In this document: piece by piece, positions 9,137 to 18,261 of the stretch | Numbering within the stretch: position 1 is the stretch's first letter | How the letters are laid out: each line of letters starts with the position of its first letter | Source of the DNA: Nitratireductor aestuarii | Lineage (GTDB): Bacteria; Pseudomonadota; Alphaproteobacteria; Rhizobiales; Rhizobiaceae | Direction of reading: 5' to 3' | Length of the DNA: 64,000 bases | Assembly (NCBI RefSeq): GCF_014641695.1 | Contig: NZ_BMIF01000005.1 | Coordinates: forward strand, 1-64,000 | Notes under the pieces: generated by a model | Database searches by the model: none | What the model was told of the DNA's origin: nothing | Seen by the model: the letters and a program-made list of their open reading frames with translations, nothing else | Position numbers and translations under genes: made by a program

Positions 9137-9520
9137 CTACTCGATGTTCTGGGCGCGGCCCTGCCCGAAGGACCAGTTTTCCGGCAACACGCCAACCACG
9201 TTGATGAAGATATCGTCCGGACTGCAGCCCAGACGCTCCGTCAGCTCGCGGTTCACGGCGCGGTAGAAGTCCAGCTTCTGCGCCCGCGAGCGGGTGTTGC
9301 TGATGGTCAGCTGGATCAGGATGAGATCATCCGTCCGGTTCACATTCGGGTAGTTGTAGCTGAAGCTGAAATTCTCGGGATCATATTCGGTGATGGTCAT
9401 GAACCGGTCGTCTTCCGGAACGGCCAAGGTCTCCCGCATTGCAGTGTAGAGGCCATCCATGATGGCCTGCTTCTGCTCGCGCGTACGACCCTTGCGAATA
9501 TGAATCTGCGTAAATGGCAT
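9137..9520 (-). CDS. Tautomerase (4-oxalocrotonate tautomerase superfamily) protein
   Basis: 127-residue protein starting MPFTQIHIRKGRTREQKQAIMDGLYTAMRETLAV, so removal of Met would expose the catalytic Pro-1 typical of the superfamily. The ATG at 9520 is preceded by GGGAGGGG; the longer frame to 9547 would bury the proline and is rejected. At about twice the length of 4-OT subunits it resembles the longer fused-type tautomerases. Later motifs: LILIQLTISNTRSRAQKLDFYRAVNRELTERLGCSPDDIFINVVGV. Physiological substrate unknown. Confidence 0.85.
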   Translation of the reverse strand: MPFTQIHIRKGRTREQKQAIMDGLYTAMRETLAVPEDDRFMTITEYDPENFSFSYNYPNVNRTDDLILIQLTISNTRSRAQKLDFYRAVNRELTERLGCSPDDIFINVVGVLPENWSFGQGRAQNIE

Positions 9521-9607
9521 GCGTGGTCCCCTCCCTGCATGGCTCACGTTGTGGTGAGGCCCGGGAGAGGACGCAACGCCCTGCCCGACCTCAGATGCCC
9601 GAAGATC

Positions 9608-10798
9608 TCACGCCAGTTCCTCCGCGATCAGTTCGCAAAGGCTCCTGATCCCCTTCTCGATTGTCTCCTCAGGCAACAGAGAGAAGCTCAGGCGCAGATG
9701 GTTGTTTCCGGATCCATCCGGGTAGAACGCTCCACCTGGAACAAACGCGAAATTCCGCTCGACAGCCTTCTCCAAAAGCTTGGCCCCGTCAAGCTGCGAC
9801 GGCAGCGTGACCCAGATGAAGAGACCGCCCGAAGGTTTCGTCCACTCAACACCTGCCGGTGCATAGGCGTCCAGAGCCCGCAGCATCGCGTCGCGGCGGA
9901 CCTTGTAGACCTTCCGGGCTTCCTCAACCGCCTTGTCGAAACAGGCAGCCGCAACGCGGTAGGTCACCTGCTGGTTGACCGTCGCCGTGTGCAGGTCGGA
10001 AGCCTGCTTGATGAGCGTCAGTTTCTGGAGGAGAGCGGTCGGGCCGCAGATCCAGCCGACGCGCAGACCGGGAGCCAGCGTCTTCGAGAACGTGCCGCAG
10101 AAGAGCGTGCGTGATTCGTCGATGGAGCCCGATTCCTCGATGTCGAGAGCAGCGATCAGCGGGACGCGCTCGCCTTCGAAGCGCAGTTCCGTATAGGCCG
10201 CATCCTCGACGATAACGGCGCCGGTGCGGCGGGCAAGATCGATCGCGGCCTTGCGCTCAGCGACCGTTAGGGTCTCGCCTGTCGGGTTGGCAAAGTCCGG
10301 CACGAGATAGAGAAGCTTTGCGGCCGTGACATTGGTCTCAGCCACGCCATTGTGGAAACGTACGGCGCGATAGTCCGGCTCATAGGCCGAGAAGGACTGC
10401 AGCGCGCCAAGATAGGTCGGCGCAAGCGTCACCAGCTCGCTCTCCGGATCAACAAAGAGTTTGCCGATCAGGTCAAGGCCCTGCTGCGAACCGTGGGTGA
10501 TGAGGATGTGATCCTCGGTGCACTCAACACCGCGAGAGCGCATGTACTCGGCGATCCAGCGGCGGAGCGGCGGATAGCCCTCCGAGGTCGAGTACTGCAA
10601 CGCATTGCCGTTCTCAGCCAGCACTTCGGCGTAGGCTTCGCGGTAGGCCTGGAGATTGAACAGTGCCGGGTCGGGAATGCCGCCGGCAAAGGAGATCATT
10701 CCGGGACGGTCGAGGAGCTTCAGCAACTCGCGGATCTCGGACGCGCGCATTTTAGCCCCGCGGCGCGAAAGAGGGTAATTGTCCAAACTATCGGTCAT
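9608..10798 (-). CDS. PLP-dependent class I/II aminotransferase (2-aminoadipate aminotransferase-like)
   Basis: 396-residue fold-type I aminotransferase of the MocR/LysN-like branch without a DNA-binding domain. Seen: MISFAGGIPDPALF near the N-terminus, LQYSTSEGYPPLRRWIAEYM, ITHGSQQGLDL, PDFANPTGETL, VEDAAYTELRF, and the Schiff-base Lys in FCGTFSKTLAPGLRVGW. Such enzymes use 2-aminoadipate, branched-chain or aromatic amino acids; the sequence alone does not decide. It lies divergent to the IclR gene at 11181, with which it shares a 382-base control region. Confidence 0.85.
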   Translation of the reverse strand: MTDSLDNYPLSRRGAKMRASEIRELLKLLDRPGMISFAGGIPDPALFNLQAYREAYAEVLAENGNALQYSTSEGYPPLRRWIAEYMRSRGVECTEDHILITHGSQQGLDLIGKLFVDPESELVTLAPTYLGALQSFSAYEPDYRAVRFHNGVAETNVTAAKLLYLVPDFANPTGETLTVAERKAAIDLARRTGAVIVEDAAYTELRFEGERVPLIAALDIEESGSIDESRTLFCGTFSKTLAPGLRVGWICGPTALLQKLTLIKQASDLHTATVNQQVTYRVAAACFDKAVEEARKVYKVRRDAMLRALDAYAPAGVEWTKPSGGLFIWVTLPSQLDGAKLLEKAVERNFAFVPGGAFYPDGSGNNHLRLSFSLLPEETIEKGIRSLCELIAEELA

Positions 10799-11180
10799 CT
10801 GTCATTCCAGTATTCAGGCCACAATCAGCTGCGTTGGTTGACCATGGAGAAAAGCTCCTCGCCTGCATTATTGCAGAACGCTTCTGGCCGCCAGCGCGGA
10901 ATAACGGACTGGAGCAGGACCCCGGCATGCTGCGCGGGTCCACTTGGTGGCGTGACGGGCACATTTCCTCCAACTCCAGTTCTGCTACTGACGAGCTGAT
11001 ACTGCACAAAAGGGTCAGTCTTGCTGACCAAAATACGCTGTTCTACGTATTGATCAATGGAAATGTCTGCTCGTTTCCATCATGAAATTCGGCTCGGTTC
11101 GATCACGGCTGCCAATGCTCACCTTGCCAAGTCCACAACCGTTCTGCTATGTGGAAATCCGCCAGATAGAGATGCGGTTC
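10799..11180. other. Divergent intergenic region between aminotransferase and IclR gene
   Basis: 382 bases without a convincing gene; the open frames across it have no codon bias or ribosome sites. It contains the inverted repeat at 11057-11080. Short sequences before the IclR start could code but lack family similarity, so the upstream extension of that frame to 11082 is not accepted. Confidence 0.5.
11057..11080. promoter_or_regulatory. Candidate IclR operator
   Basis: Inverted repeat ATGGAAA-N10-TTTCCAT with perfect 7-base arms, about 100 bases before the IclR gene. TGGAAA/TTTCCA arms are common in operators of the IclR family, so autoregulation and control of the divergent aminotransferase are plausible. 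Confidence 0.5.
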
Positions 11181-11978
11181 ATGAGCAATCCGGGGATAAA
11201 CAAGGCCACGCTTCGCACACTCGAGGTTCTCTCGAGCTGCGAGACACGTGAACTCCCCTTTGGGGTTAGCGACCTGAGCCGCACCGACGGCATCACCAAG
11301 AACATGGCCTTCCGCATCCTGCAGACCCTTGCGGAACATGGCTATCTCGTGCGGGACTCGGAGACACAGAAGTACGATCTCGGCCCACAGATCCTTTGGC
11401 TCGCGCGCGAGGGCTTGAGCGAAGACTTCGATATCATCAAGTTCTCAAGCCCGTATCTACGCCAGCTGCATGAGCTCACCGGCGAAAGCATCTTCCTGTC
11501 GATCATCGTCGGACGGAATCATCTCACGATCGACGGCGTCGAGGCCCATGGCGTTCGTGTCAGCCATCAACCGCGTGGTCTACTGGTGCCGCTTCACGCA
11601 AGCCCGGCCTCGCGCGTTCTGCTCGCCCATCTCTCCGACACGCAGATCGAGGACTATATCGCAGCCGCCTCGCCGCTGAAGCGTTTTACCCCCACGACGA
11701 TCACCGATCCCGACAAGCTACGCCGGGAGGTGGCACTGGTACGCGAACAAGGCTTTGCGCGCGGCTATGGAGACCACTACCAGCATGGCAACTACATCTC
11801 CTTTCCGGTGCTCGACAGCACTGGGCGTCCACATGCGGCGATCACGATTGGCGGGCCGCCCAACCGTTTCACCCTCGAACGGATCGAGGAACTGCTTCCC
11901 TCCATGCTTGCGGTCATCCGCGAGATGAACACCCATAGCCAGCGTTTTCCGGCGCCAGGGCAGATCGTGTTCCGTTAG
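11181..11978 (+). CDS. IclR-family transcriptional regulator (first of a tandem pair)
   Basis: 265 residues from the chosen ATG. N-terminal winged helix INKATLRTLEVLSSCETRELPFGVSDLSRTDGITKNMAFRILQTLAEHGYLVRDSETQKYDLG, then the IclR effector domain (from about 85: FSSPYLRQLHELTGESIFLSIIVGRNHLTIDGVEAHG...). GATAGAG lies nine bases before the ATG at 11181; an ATG at 11172 is also in frame. It is followed after five bases by a second IclR gene. Likely regulates the aminotransferase or the FAH/cyclase/TRAP cluster. Confidence 0.85.
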   Translation: MSNPGINKATLRTLEVLSSCETRELPFGVSDLSRTDGITKNMAFRILQTLAEHGYLVRDSETQKYDLGPQILWLAREGLSEDFDIIKFSSPYLRQLHELTGESIFLSIIVGRNHLTIDGVEAHGVRVSHQPRGLLVPLHASPASRVLLAHLSDTQIEDYIAAASPLKRFTPTTITDPDKLRREVALVREQGFARGYGDHYQHGNYISFPVLDSTGRPHAAITIGGPPNRFTLERIEELLPSMLAVIREMNTHSQRFPAPGQIVFR

Positions 11979-11983
11979 CCTAG

Positions 11984-12784
11984 ATGATCTCAGCAAGCTT
12001 CATTTTCGACATCCTGCGCATGCTGGCGACGGCTGAAACGCCGTTGGGTCCAAGTGAAATCAGCCGCCGCCTGAAGATGCCGCTTTCGACCATCTATCGC
12101 GGTATCACCACGCTGGAGGCTGCCGGCTATGCCGAGCGGCAGCCCGGCTCCAACCTCTTCACGATCGGGCGAATGGGAGCGCCGCTCGTCCAGCGTTACC
12201 TGTCGCGCTTTGCCCTCCGTGACGTGGCGGCACCGTTCTTGCGGCAGCTGACGACCGTCACCGGCGACACAACGGCGCTCTTCGTGCGGATCGGCTGGTA
12301 CTATGTGCGAATTGCCCACATCCATGGCACGAACGAAATCATCCAGACCCGCCCGCTAGGAGAAGTGCGCGACCTCGATGACGGTGTCGCGGGTCGGATC
12401 ATGCTGGCCAACCTGCCGCAGGACCTGCGCGACCGCTACTTCAGCGAGTTCAAGCCGGAAATGCCGTCCGTCGAACGGAAGCGTCTCGTGCAGCAACTCG
12501 ACCAGATTCAAGCGGACGAGATCGCAACGGAGCCAAGCCCCACACACCCCGACAGACTATCGCCGGCCTTTGCAATTGCGTCGCCCACGGGCCTGCTGTT
12601 CGGCACCGTTTGCATCGAGGGAGGGGCGCTCAGCAGTATCGCAACGGCGGAGGAAATCGAGCCGCTGAGGGCCAGCATTGCGGAACTCTCCGCTCTCTGC
12701 TCCGCCACTTCCGACAAGTTCCGCAACTCCTACGACCACTTGTCGCCGTCGAGCATCCTCCTGCCTTCGGCCAGCGCGCGCTAA
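11984..12784 (+). CDS. IclR-family transcriptional regulator (second of a tandem pair)
   Basis: 266 residues: N-terminal HTH ISASFIFDILRMLATAETPLGPSEISRRLKMPLSTIYRGITTLEAAGYAERQPGSNLFTIG and an IclR effector domain ending in FAIASPTGLLFGTVCIEGGAL. It is a distant paralogue of the preceding gene and begins five bases after it, so both are made together. Its last four bases overlap the end of the convergent FAH-family gene. Sitting beside that catabolic cluster, it is the more likely pathway regulator. Confidence 0.85.
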   Translation: MISASFIFDILRMLATAETPLGPSEISRRLKMPLSTIYRGITTLEAAGYAERQPGSNLFTIGRMGAPLVQRYLSRFALRDVAAPFLRQLTTVTGDTTALFVRIGWYYVRIAHIHGTNEIIQTRPLGEVRDLDDGVAGRIMLANLPQDLRDRYFSEFKPEMPSVERKRLVQQLDQIQADEIATEPSPTHPDRLSPAFAIASPTGLLFGTVCIEGGALSSIATAEEIEPLRASIAELSALCSATSDKFRNSYDHLSPSSILLPSASAR

Positions 12785-13725
12785 CTTTCCGCGCGCACTA
12801 TGCGGTTGCGCAGGACGCCGATCTTCTCGATCTCGAGCTCGACCACATCGCCCGGCTGCAGGAAGCGGCCCAGTTCCAGCCCGCACCCGGTGGGCACCGT
12901 TCCGGAAGCAATCAGTTCACCCGGATAAAGCGTTTCCGATTGCGAGATGAAGGCGAGGATCTCCGCGAAACTGTGGTGCATCTCGCTTGAAATGCCGCCG
13001 CCCCAACGCTCACCGTTGACGCGCGCTTCCATCCAGAGCGCTTGCGGATCGCCGATCTCGTCGGCCGTGACGATCCACGGCCCAAGCACATTGCCGGTGT
13101 CGAAATCCTTGCCCTTCATCGGGCCCATGCCGAGCGGACGTTCCACCACCTGCACGTCGCGCGCCGAGAAGTCATTGAAGATCGTATAGCCAAAGATGTA
13201 GTCACTGGCATCGGCTGCCGAAATGTTGGCGCCCTTCCTGCCGATCACGCAGGCGAGTTCGCATTCGAAATCCATGAGCTCCGCATAGGGCGGCCACTGC
13301 ACATCGGTCTCGTGACCCACGAAGCTGAAGCGATTGCACTTGTACCAGGTCGGGCGTTGGTACCAGACCTCCGGCACGCCTGCGGCAGGCTTGCCCGTCA
13401 TCTTCTCCCACTGCTTCTGAGCGTTCACCAGATGCTGTTCGAAGACGAGGCAATCGCGCATCTGCGGCGGGACCGGAAAAGGCGACATGAGCCGCGCTGA
13501 CTTCAGCGGCACTGCACAGTCCGCAGGCCATGCGCCCGCCAGGGCTGCCGCTTTCGCGAGACCGTCGGCTCCGGCTCCGATCAGTGCCTCCATGGAGACA
13601 AAATCAGCGTCCGAGCGTCCGTCCACCTTGAGGCCCGCTGCCGCCAGGTCGAGAATGGCGTTGCGGTCGAGATCAACGACGCCAATCTTCGGCCCGTCGC
13701 GCGTTGAGAATGTTGCAAGCTTCAT
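12781..13725 (-). CDS. Fumarylacetoacetate hydrolase (FAH) family protein
   Basis: 314 residues; short N-terminal domain (MKLATFSTRDGPKIGVVDLD) followed by the FAH catalytic domain: MDFECELACVIGRKGANI with metal-binding acids, YIFGYTIFNDFSARDVQ, KGKDFDTGNVLGPWIV and ASGTVPTGCGLE. Members hydrolyse C-C bonds of diketo acids or decarboxylate/hydrate ring-cleavage products. The ATG at 13725 is preceded by GGAGG; the frame extending to 13830 overlaps the upstream gene and is not used. It sits one base downstream of the cyclase gene, in one operon with it and the monooxygenase. Confidence 0.87.
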   Translation of the reverse strand: MKLATFSTRDGPKIGVVDLDRNAILDLAAAGLKVDGRSDADFVSMEALIGAGADGLAKAAALAGAWPADCAVPLKSARLMSPFPVPPQMRDCLVFEQHLVNAQKQWEKMTGKPAAGVPEVWYQRPTWYKCNRFSFVGHETDVQWPPYAELMDFECELACVIGRKGANISAADASDYIFGYTIFNDFSARDVQVVERPLGMGPMKGKDFDTGNVLGPWIVTADEIGDPQALWMEARVNGERWGGGISSEMHHSFAEILAFISQSETLYPGELIASGTVPTGCGLELGRFLQPGDVVELEIEKIGVLRNRIVRAES

Positions 13726-13726
13726 C

Positions 13727-14503
13727 TCATTCCTCCACGAAGGCAACCGCGCGCGTCCACCCGCCTGATGCAGCCTTAACCTTGACAGGAAAACAGCTGA
13801 TCTCGAAGCCGGTCGACGGCAGGACCTCAAGGTTGTGCAGCTTCTCGATATGGCAATAGCCTATCTCGCGACCGGCCTTGTGCCCTTCCCAGATGACCGA
13901 AACATCACGCGTCTCGGCGAATTTCCGCGCCATGTGGGAGAAATGCGCATCCCACGACCAGCAATCCGTGCCGGTCACGCGGACACCACGCGAGGTGAGA
14001 TAGAGCGTGGCATCGCGGCCCATCCCACAACCTGCCTTCACGTAGTCTTCCTGGCCGAACCGTTTTCCAGCCGACGTGTTGACCACGACGATATCGCCGG
14101 CCTTGAGCGTATGGCCGATACGCATGAGCTCCTGCTCCACGTCCTCGGCGGCCACAACGTAGCCATCCGGGAAATGGCGGAAGTCGAGCTTTACCCCCGG
14201 CCCGAAGAACCAATCGAGCGGCAGTTCATCGATACGGGCGGCAGGCTTTCCGTGGTCCATCGTCGAAGCGTAGTGCCAGGGCGCGTCGACATGGGTGCCG
14301 TTGTGGGTGTTCACCTCCAGATACTCGATGGCGTAGCCCTCGCCATCCACGAGCTCCTCCGGCCGCAGGTTGTCATAGCGGGCGGCAACCAGAGGTGCCG
14401 TATCCTTGTGCGAAAGATAGCTGATCTTCGGCTCCAGACCCGGCGGATCGGACCGGACATCGTTTTCAATCGGTACTGAGAGATCTATGATCTTCCGGGC
14501 CAT
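13727..14503 (-). CDS. Cyclase-family hydrolase (kynurenine formamidase-like)
   Basis: 258 residues of the Mn/Zn-dependent cyclase family (Pfam cyclase). The metal motif HNGTHVDAPWH is present in full, together with LDWFFGPGVKLDF, GDIVVVNTSAGKRF and WSWDAHFSHM. Characterised relatives hydrolyse N-formylkynurenine or other amides and lactones, for example isatin; so ring-amide or lactone opening is a reasonable role here. Start at ATG 14503 (MARKIIDLSVPIEND); the frame upstream to 14653 lies within the monooxygenase end region and is not used. Confidence 0.87.
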   Translation of the reverse strand: MARKIIDLSVPIENDVRSDPPGLEPKISYLSHKDTAPLVAARYDNLRPEELVDGEGYAIEYLEVNTHNGTHVDAPWHYASTMDHGKPAARIDELPLDWFFGPGVKLDFRHFPDGYVVAAEDVEQELMRIGHTLKAGDIVVVNTSAGKRFGQEDYVKAGCGMGRDATLYLTSRGVRVTGTDCWSWDAHFSHMARKFAETRDVSVIWEGHKAGREIGYCHIEKLHNLEVLPSTGFEISCFPVKVKAASGGWTRAVAFVEE

Positions 14504-14529
14504 GCGCCTCACCCTTTGCTTGTGCTGCC

Positions 14530-16290
14530 CTACTTCTCCAGGCGCCCGGTCTCGATCGCATCGATCTGCAGGGCGAGATTGCGCGAATAGATCCGCGACA
14601 TCGAGAAGGCCCCGCCGGTGAACCAGAGCCCCGGCTGCCCCGTCTTCGTCCACATGTTGCGCAGCTCGTGATAATCGGGATCAAGGCCCCAGACCGGGCC
14701 GACCTTCTTCGCGACCTCAGGACCGAAGTGTGTCAGCACCATGTGGTCGTGTCCCTTGAACCCTGTCGCAAGAACGATTGCCTCGGCCGGAATGACCGCG
14801 CCGTCATTCATTTCGACGCCATCTTGCACGAACTGCCTGATATCGGACGCCTGAATCAGGCCTACTTCGCGGTTGGCGATCAGGTCAGAGGCGCCAATGT
14901 TGAAGTAATAGCCGCCGCCGCGCGTGCGGAACTTGAGCGGCCAGCCCGTTTCATCGATGCCAAAATCCAGCTTGAAGCCGACGGCGCGCAGCCTTTCGTG
15001 AAGCTCCGCGTCAACTTCCTTGACCTTCTGGGTAATGGCTCGGTGCACCTGTTTCGCCACCGGATATGGAGTTGCCGAATTCAAAAGATCGCGGACCTCC
15101 AGAGGCGGACCGTCGCCCAGATAGATGGAGTCGTAGAGCGCGCTCGCCTCCATGCTCATGACCAGCGTCGAACTGCGCTGCACCATAGTCACTTTCGCGC
15201 CTTGTGCATGCAGTTCCTGGGCAATGTCATGTCCGCTGGTGGCGCTGCCAATGACAAGCACCGGGCGCCCAGACCATTCCACTCCGTTACGGAACGAGCT
15301 GGAATGGACAACGCTGCCGCCGAAATTCTCGATCGTAGGTATAGTTGGAATATTGGGCGTGCCGCTGACGCTAGACGCCATGACGATGTGCTTCGGCATC
15401 AGCTCGCGTATTGACCCGTCGCTTCGCCTGACACTTGCAATCCAGCTCTTTGTGGCCTCGTCGTAGCGGGCGTGTTCAAAGGCCGTGCCGGTCCAGAAGT
15501 TGAGGTCCAGCGCGTCTACATAGAACTCGATCCAATTGGCGATCTTATCCTTCGGAAGGTAACCCGGCATCGTCACCGGGAACGGGAGGTAGCGGAAGTG
15601 GTTCACGTGCCAGGTGTTGTGCAGCTTCAAACCATCGTAGCGAAGACGCCAGTTGTCACCCACGCGTGGCAGTCGGTCGATGACCAGCGCATCGTAGCCC
15701 AGCCGCTTCAGCTCGGCTGCAGCGCTGACGCCGCCATGGCCTCCACCGACGATCAGCACGTCCGGCTCCCGATCGGTATAGGCGAGCTGCGCCTTGCGCT
15801 TCTCCTCCCAGCTCGGTTCGCCGAAATCACGCATGTTGGAAAGCGTTTCCTGACCGCCCCGCTGGCGGCAGATGCCGTCGATGTCGAGCACGGTGGACAT
15901 CATCCAGGCACGCGGCTCGGCATCCGAGACCGGGGACCAAAGAAGCCGCACCACTCCCTCGCCCGGACCGTTGACCGTCGAGAACCGGAAAAGGGCCTCG
16001 ATGACCCTGCGCTCCGCGATCACATTTTCACGAGGGGTGAAGCGGTCAATATCGAGGTCGAAGGCTGATGGTTGCGAAATGCCGGAACGGGTGCGCAGCT
16101 CCCGCGCGATTGCTTCCGGCCCCGAAAAGGTCCTGATCGGCCAGGAGATGCCGCTCAGGTTCCGCCAGTAGCTTTCCCTGTCGAACAAGCGGGCCAACAG
16201 TGCTTCATCCCCTCGCTCGAGCGCGGCGGCAAAGGATGAAATCCAGCGGCGCGCCAATTGAGCGGCCTCGGGCGATCGCTTGTCCAACAC
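14530..16290 (-). CDS. Flavin-containing monooxygenase with N-terminal NTF2-like domain
   Basis: 586 residues. Residues about 1-170 form a SnoaL/NTF2-like region (ARRWISSFAAALERGDEALLARLFDRESYWRNLSGISWPIRTFSG). From about 175 comes a class B flavoprotein monooxygenase core: FAD-binding VLIVGGGHGGVSAAAELKRLGYDALVIDRLPRVGDNWRLRYDGLKLH, then NADPH-binding VLVIGSATSGHDIAQEL, and ATGFKGHDH near the C-terminus. Such enzymes perform N-, S- or Baeyer-Villiger oxygenation. GTG start with GGGAGGG just upstream. First gene of the operon with the cyclase and FAH hydrolase, 26 bases before the cyclase start. Confidence 0.87.
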   Translation of the reverse strand: MLDKRSPEAAQLARRWISSFAAALERGDEALLARLFDRESYWRNLSGISWPIRTFSGPEAIARELRTRSGISQPSAFDLDIDRFTPRENVIAERRVIEALFRFSTVNGPGEGVVRLLWSPVSDAEPRAWMMSTVLDIDGICRQRGGQETLSNMRDFGEPSWEEKRKAQLAYTDREPDVLIVGGGHGGVSAAAELKRLGYDALVIDRLPRVGDNWRLRYDGLKLHNTWHVNHFRYLPFPVTMPGYLPKDKIANWIEFYVDALDLNFWTGTAFEHARYDEATKSWIASVRRSDGSIRELMPKHIVMASSVSGTPNIPTIPTIENFGGSVVHSSSFRNGVEWSGRPVLVIGSATSGHDIAQELHAQGAKVTMVQRSSTLVMSMEASALYDSIYLGDGPPLEVRDLLNSATPYPVAKQVHRAITQKVKEVDAELHERLRAVGFKLDFGIDETGWPLKFRTRGGGYYFNIGASDLIANREVGLIQASDIRQFVQDGVEMNDGAVIPAEAIVLATGFKGHDHMVLTHFGPEVAKKVGPVWGLDPDYHELRNMWTKTGQPGLWFTGGAFSMSRIYSRNLALQIDAIETGRLEK

Positions 16291-16677
16291 GTTTCCCTCC
16301 CGGTCCTGACCAGCTGAACGAACGGACTGCCCGACCCGTTCTCCTCACGTTCAACTACCGATCATTCTATAAAATGGATATAATGCCAAATATCAGACCT
16401 CCTCTTCACGGTCAATGATGCCAGGCTGCACCGGCCAGGCATGAGATCCGCTGTCCAATTGACAACCATCCCGAGCAGCAGCGTTTGACGGAGATCAAGC
16501 CATTTGCTAATTGGTAGTAGTTCTGAATAGCCGAACGGGAGGAGGGAGACAGCTGGGCCTTGAGGGAGGCTCGGAGCGCGTCTCGAAGCATTCAAAACAT
16601 AGTCGCGTCGTGTTCACTCATCCCGCAGTGCTGCAGGCATTGATGCCGCGATCGAATTAAAAAAGAGGAGGACAATC
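16291..16677. other. Divergent control region, monooxygenase operon / TRAP operon
   Basis: 387 bases with no supported gene. It must hold two divergent promoters and the regulator sites of the catabolic cluster. The visible elements are an AT-rich imperfect inverted repeat at 16363-16385 and, just before the TRAP receptor gene, the strong ribosome site AGAGGAGGA. Confidence 0.5.
16363..16385. promoter_or_regulatory. Possible operator in the divergent control region
   Basis: Imperfect inverted repeat CATTCTAT-N7-ATATAATG (7 of 8 positions pair) in an otherwise GC-rich region, about 75 bases upstream of the monooxygenase gene. Candidate site for one of the two IclR proteins or part of a promoter; weak evidence. 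Confidence 0.3.
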
Positions 16678-17676
16678 ATGAACTACCGGTCAATTGGCCT
16701 TGTTACTGCAGCCGTACTTGGCTGGGCAGCGGCGACCGTTTCCGCAGGCGCCCAGGAGTTCAAATGGAACTTCGCGAACGCCTATCCGCCGTCTGAATTC
16801 CACAGCCGCGCGATGACAAAGTTTGCCGAGGATATGAAGGCCAAGACCAACGGTGCGCTCGATATCACCGTGCACCATTCCGGCTCGCTCTTCCCCAACA
16901 CCGAAATCGTGCAAGCCACCCGTACCGGTCTTGTCGAGATGGGCTCGCAGCTGATCGGCAATCTCAGCCGCGAAAATCGCATCTACGAGATCGACTCCAT
17001 CCCCTTCCTGGTCAACAGCTATGCGGATGCCAAGCTCTTGTGGGAAGAGGCGCGTGGACCGATCGGCGACGCTCTGCTGGAAAGCGGGCTGCGTCTGGTC
17101 TACCTCGCACCCTGGCCTTCACAGGGCTTCTTCTTCAAGAAGGAGATCAATTCGCTTAGCGACGTGAAGGGCCTCGCGATGCGGGCCTACAATCCGATGA
17201 CGACGCGGCTGGCCGAGTTGATGGGCGCAACCCCGGCAACGGTTCAGATGACCGAAACCGCACAGGCGCTTGCGACCGGCATGATCCAGGCTGTGCACAC
17301 GGCCCCGAATTCCGGCGCGCTCTATGAGCTGAACCAGTACACGACCAATTATTACAAGACGGATGCGTGGATCCCCTACCATGCCTTCTTCATCCGCGAA
17401 GAAGCTTTCCAGCAGCTTCCGGCCGACGTGCAGGAACAGGCACTGCAGCTGGGCAAGGAACTTGAAGAATGGTCATGGGGCGAGAGCGAGGCTGCGGTCG
17501 CTGCCGGCGAGAAGACCCTTGCGGAGCGCGGCATGATTGTCGCCCCTCCCGGAGAGCAGCTTGCCAAGGAGCTCAACGAGGTCGGCCAGAAGCTGCTTGA
17601 GGAATGGCTCGCCGTTGCCGGCGAAAACGCTGCTCCAGTAATCGAGGCCTATAACAGCAAGCGCGCCTCGAAATAA
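16678..17676 (+). CDS. TRAP transporter substrate-binding protein (DctP family)
   Basis: Periplasmic receptor of a tripartite ATP-independent importer for an organic acid. 332 residues with signal peptide MNYRSIGLVTAAVLGWAAATVSAGAQ. DctP hallmarks: FNAYPPSEFHSRAMTKFAEDMKAKTNGALDITVHHSGSLF, VKGLAMRAYNPMTTRLAELMGATPATVQMTE with the Arg that binds the ligand carboxylate, and PYHAFFIREEAFQQLP. Strong ribosome site AGAGGAGGA. The ligand is probably the acid processed by the divergent monooxygenase-hydrolase operon. Confidence 0.9.
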   Translation: MNYRSIGLVTAAVLGWAAATVSAGAQEFKWNFANAYPPSEFHSRAMTKFAEDMKAKTNGALDITVHHSGSLFPNTEIVQATRTGLVEMGSQLIGNLSRENRIYEIDSIPFLVNSYADAKLLWEEARGPIGDALLESGLRLVYLAPWPSQGFFFKKEINSLSDVKGLAMRAYNPMTTRLAELMGATPATVQMTETAQALATGMIQAVHTAPNSGALYELNQYTTNYYKTDAWIPYHAFFIREEAFQQLPADVQEQALQLGKELEEWSWGESEAAVAAGEKTLAERGMIVAPPGEQLAKELNEVGQKLLEEWLAVAGENAAPVIEAYNSKRASK

Positions 17677-17730
17677 TGGTGTGTGGCGCGGCGACCCTCG
17701 CCGCGCCTTCCTCCTTGCGGCGGGAAAGCC

Positions 17731-18261
17731 ATGAACGAACCCAATACCATCGATCGGGCCATGCATTGGGTAGGCTCGATCTCATCCCTCTTCGCGATCG
17801 TCTCGCTCGCACTGCTTGTCATTCTCGTCGCTGCGGTCATCGTTCTGAGACAGTTCGGCATCATCGTTCCCTCGGCGGATGAATTCGCCAGCATTGCCCT
17901 GGCTGGAACCTTCACACTGGGCCTCGCCTATGCAGTTGCCAGGAACGAGCACATCGAAATCCGTCTCATGGTCAACCTGATGCCGCGACCCCTCCAGTTC
18001 GTGCTCGGGCTGCTCGCCATCCTTCTTTCCATCGTGATGGTTCTGGTGCTCTCCTGGGGCATCGGACGCCTTTGGCTCGATGCCTTCCGGCGCGGGGCGA
18101 TGATGCTCGGAACCCTGCCGATCCCGAGAGCCATACCGCTCAGCGTCGTGCTCACGGGTCTGATCCTTTTCGAAGCCGCCCTGCTGCTGAAACTTTTCCG
18201 TTTCGTGACGGGCAGGCAGGCGGATGAACCTGAAGCGGGGGCGGCAAACATCAATGGATAG
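17731..18261 (+). CDS. TRAP transporter small permease (DctQ family)
   Basis: 176 residues with four predicted membrane segments: SISSLFAIVSLALLVILVAAVIVL, a second after IVPSADEFASIALAGTFTLGLAYA, then LQFVLGLLAILLSIVMVLVLSWGIG and IPLSVVLTGLILFEAALLLKLF. The ARNEHIEI loop is typical of DctQ. Start taken at ATG 17731 (MNEPNTID); a GTG at 17683 in frame would add an implausible tail. Its end overlaps the large permease start by eight bases. Confidence 0.87.
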   Translation: MNEPNTIDRAMHWVGSISSLFAIVSLALLVILVAAVIVLRQFGIIVPSADEFASIALAGTFTLGLAYAVARNEHIEIRLMVNLMPRPLQFVLGLLAILLSIVMVLVLSWGIGRLWLDAFRRGAMMLGTLPIPRAIPLSVVLTGLILFEAALLLKLFRFVTGRQADEPEAGAANING

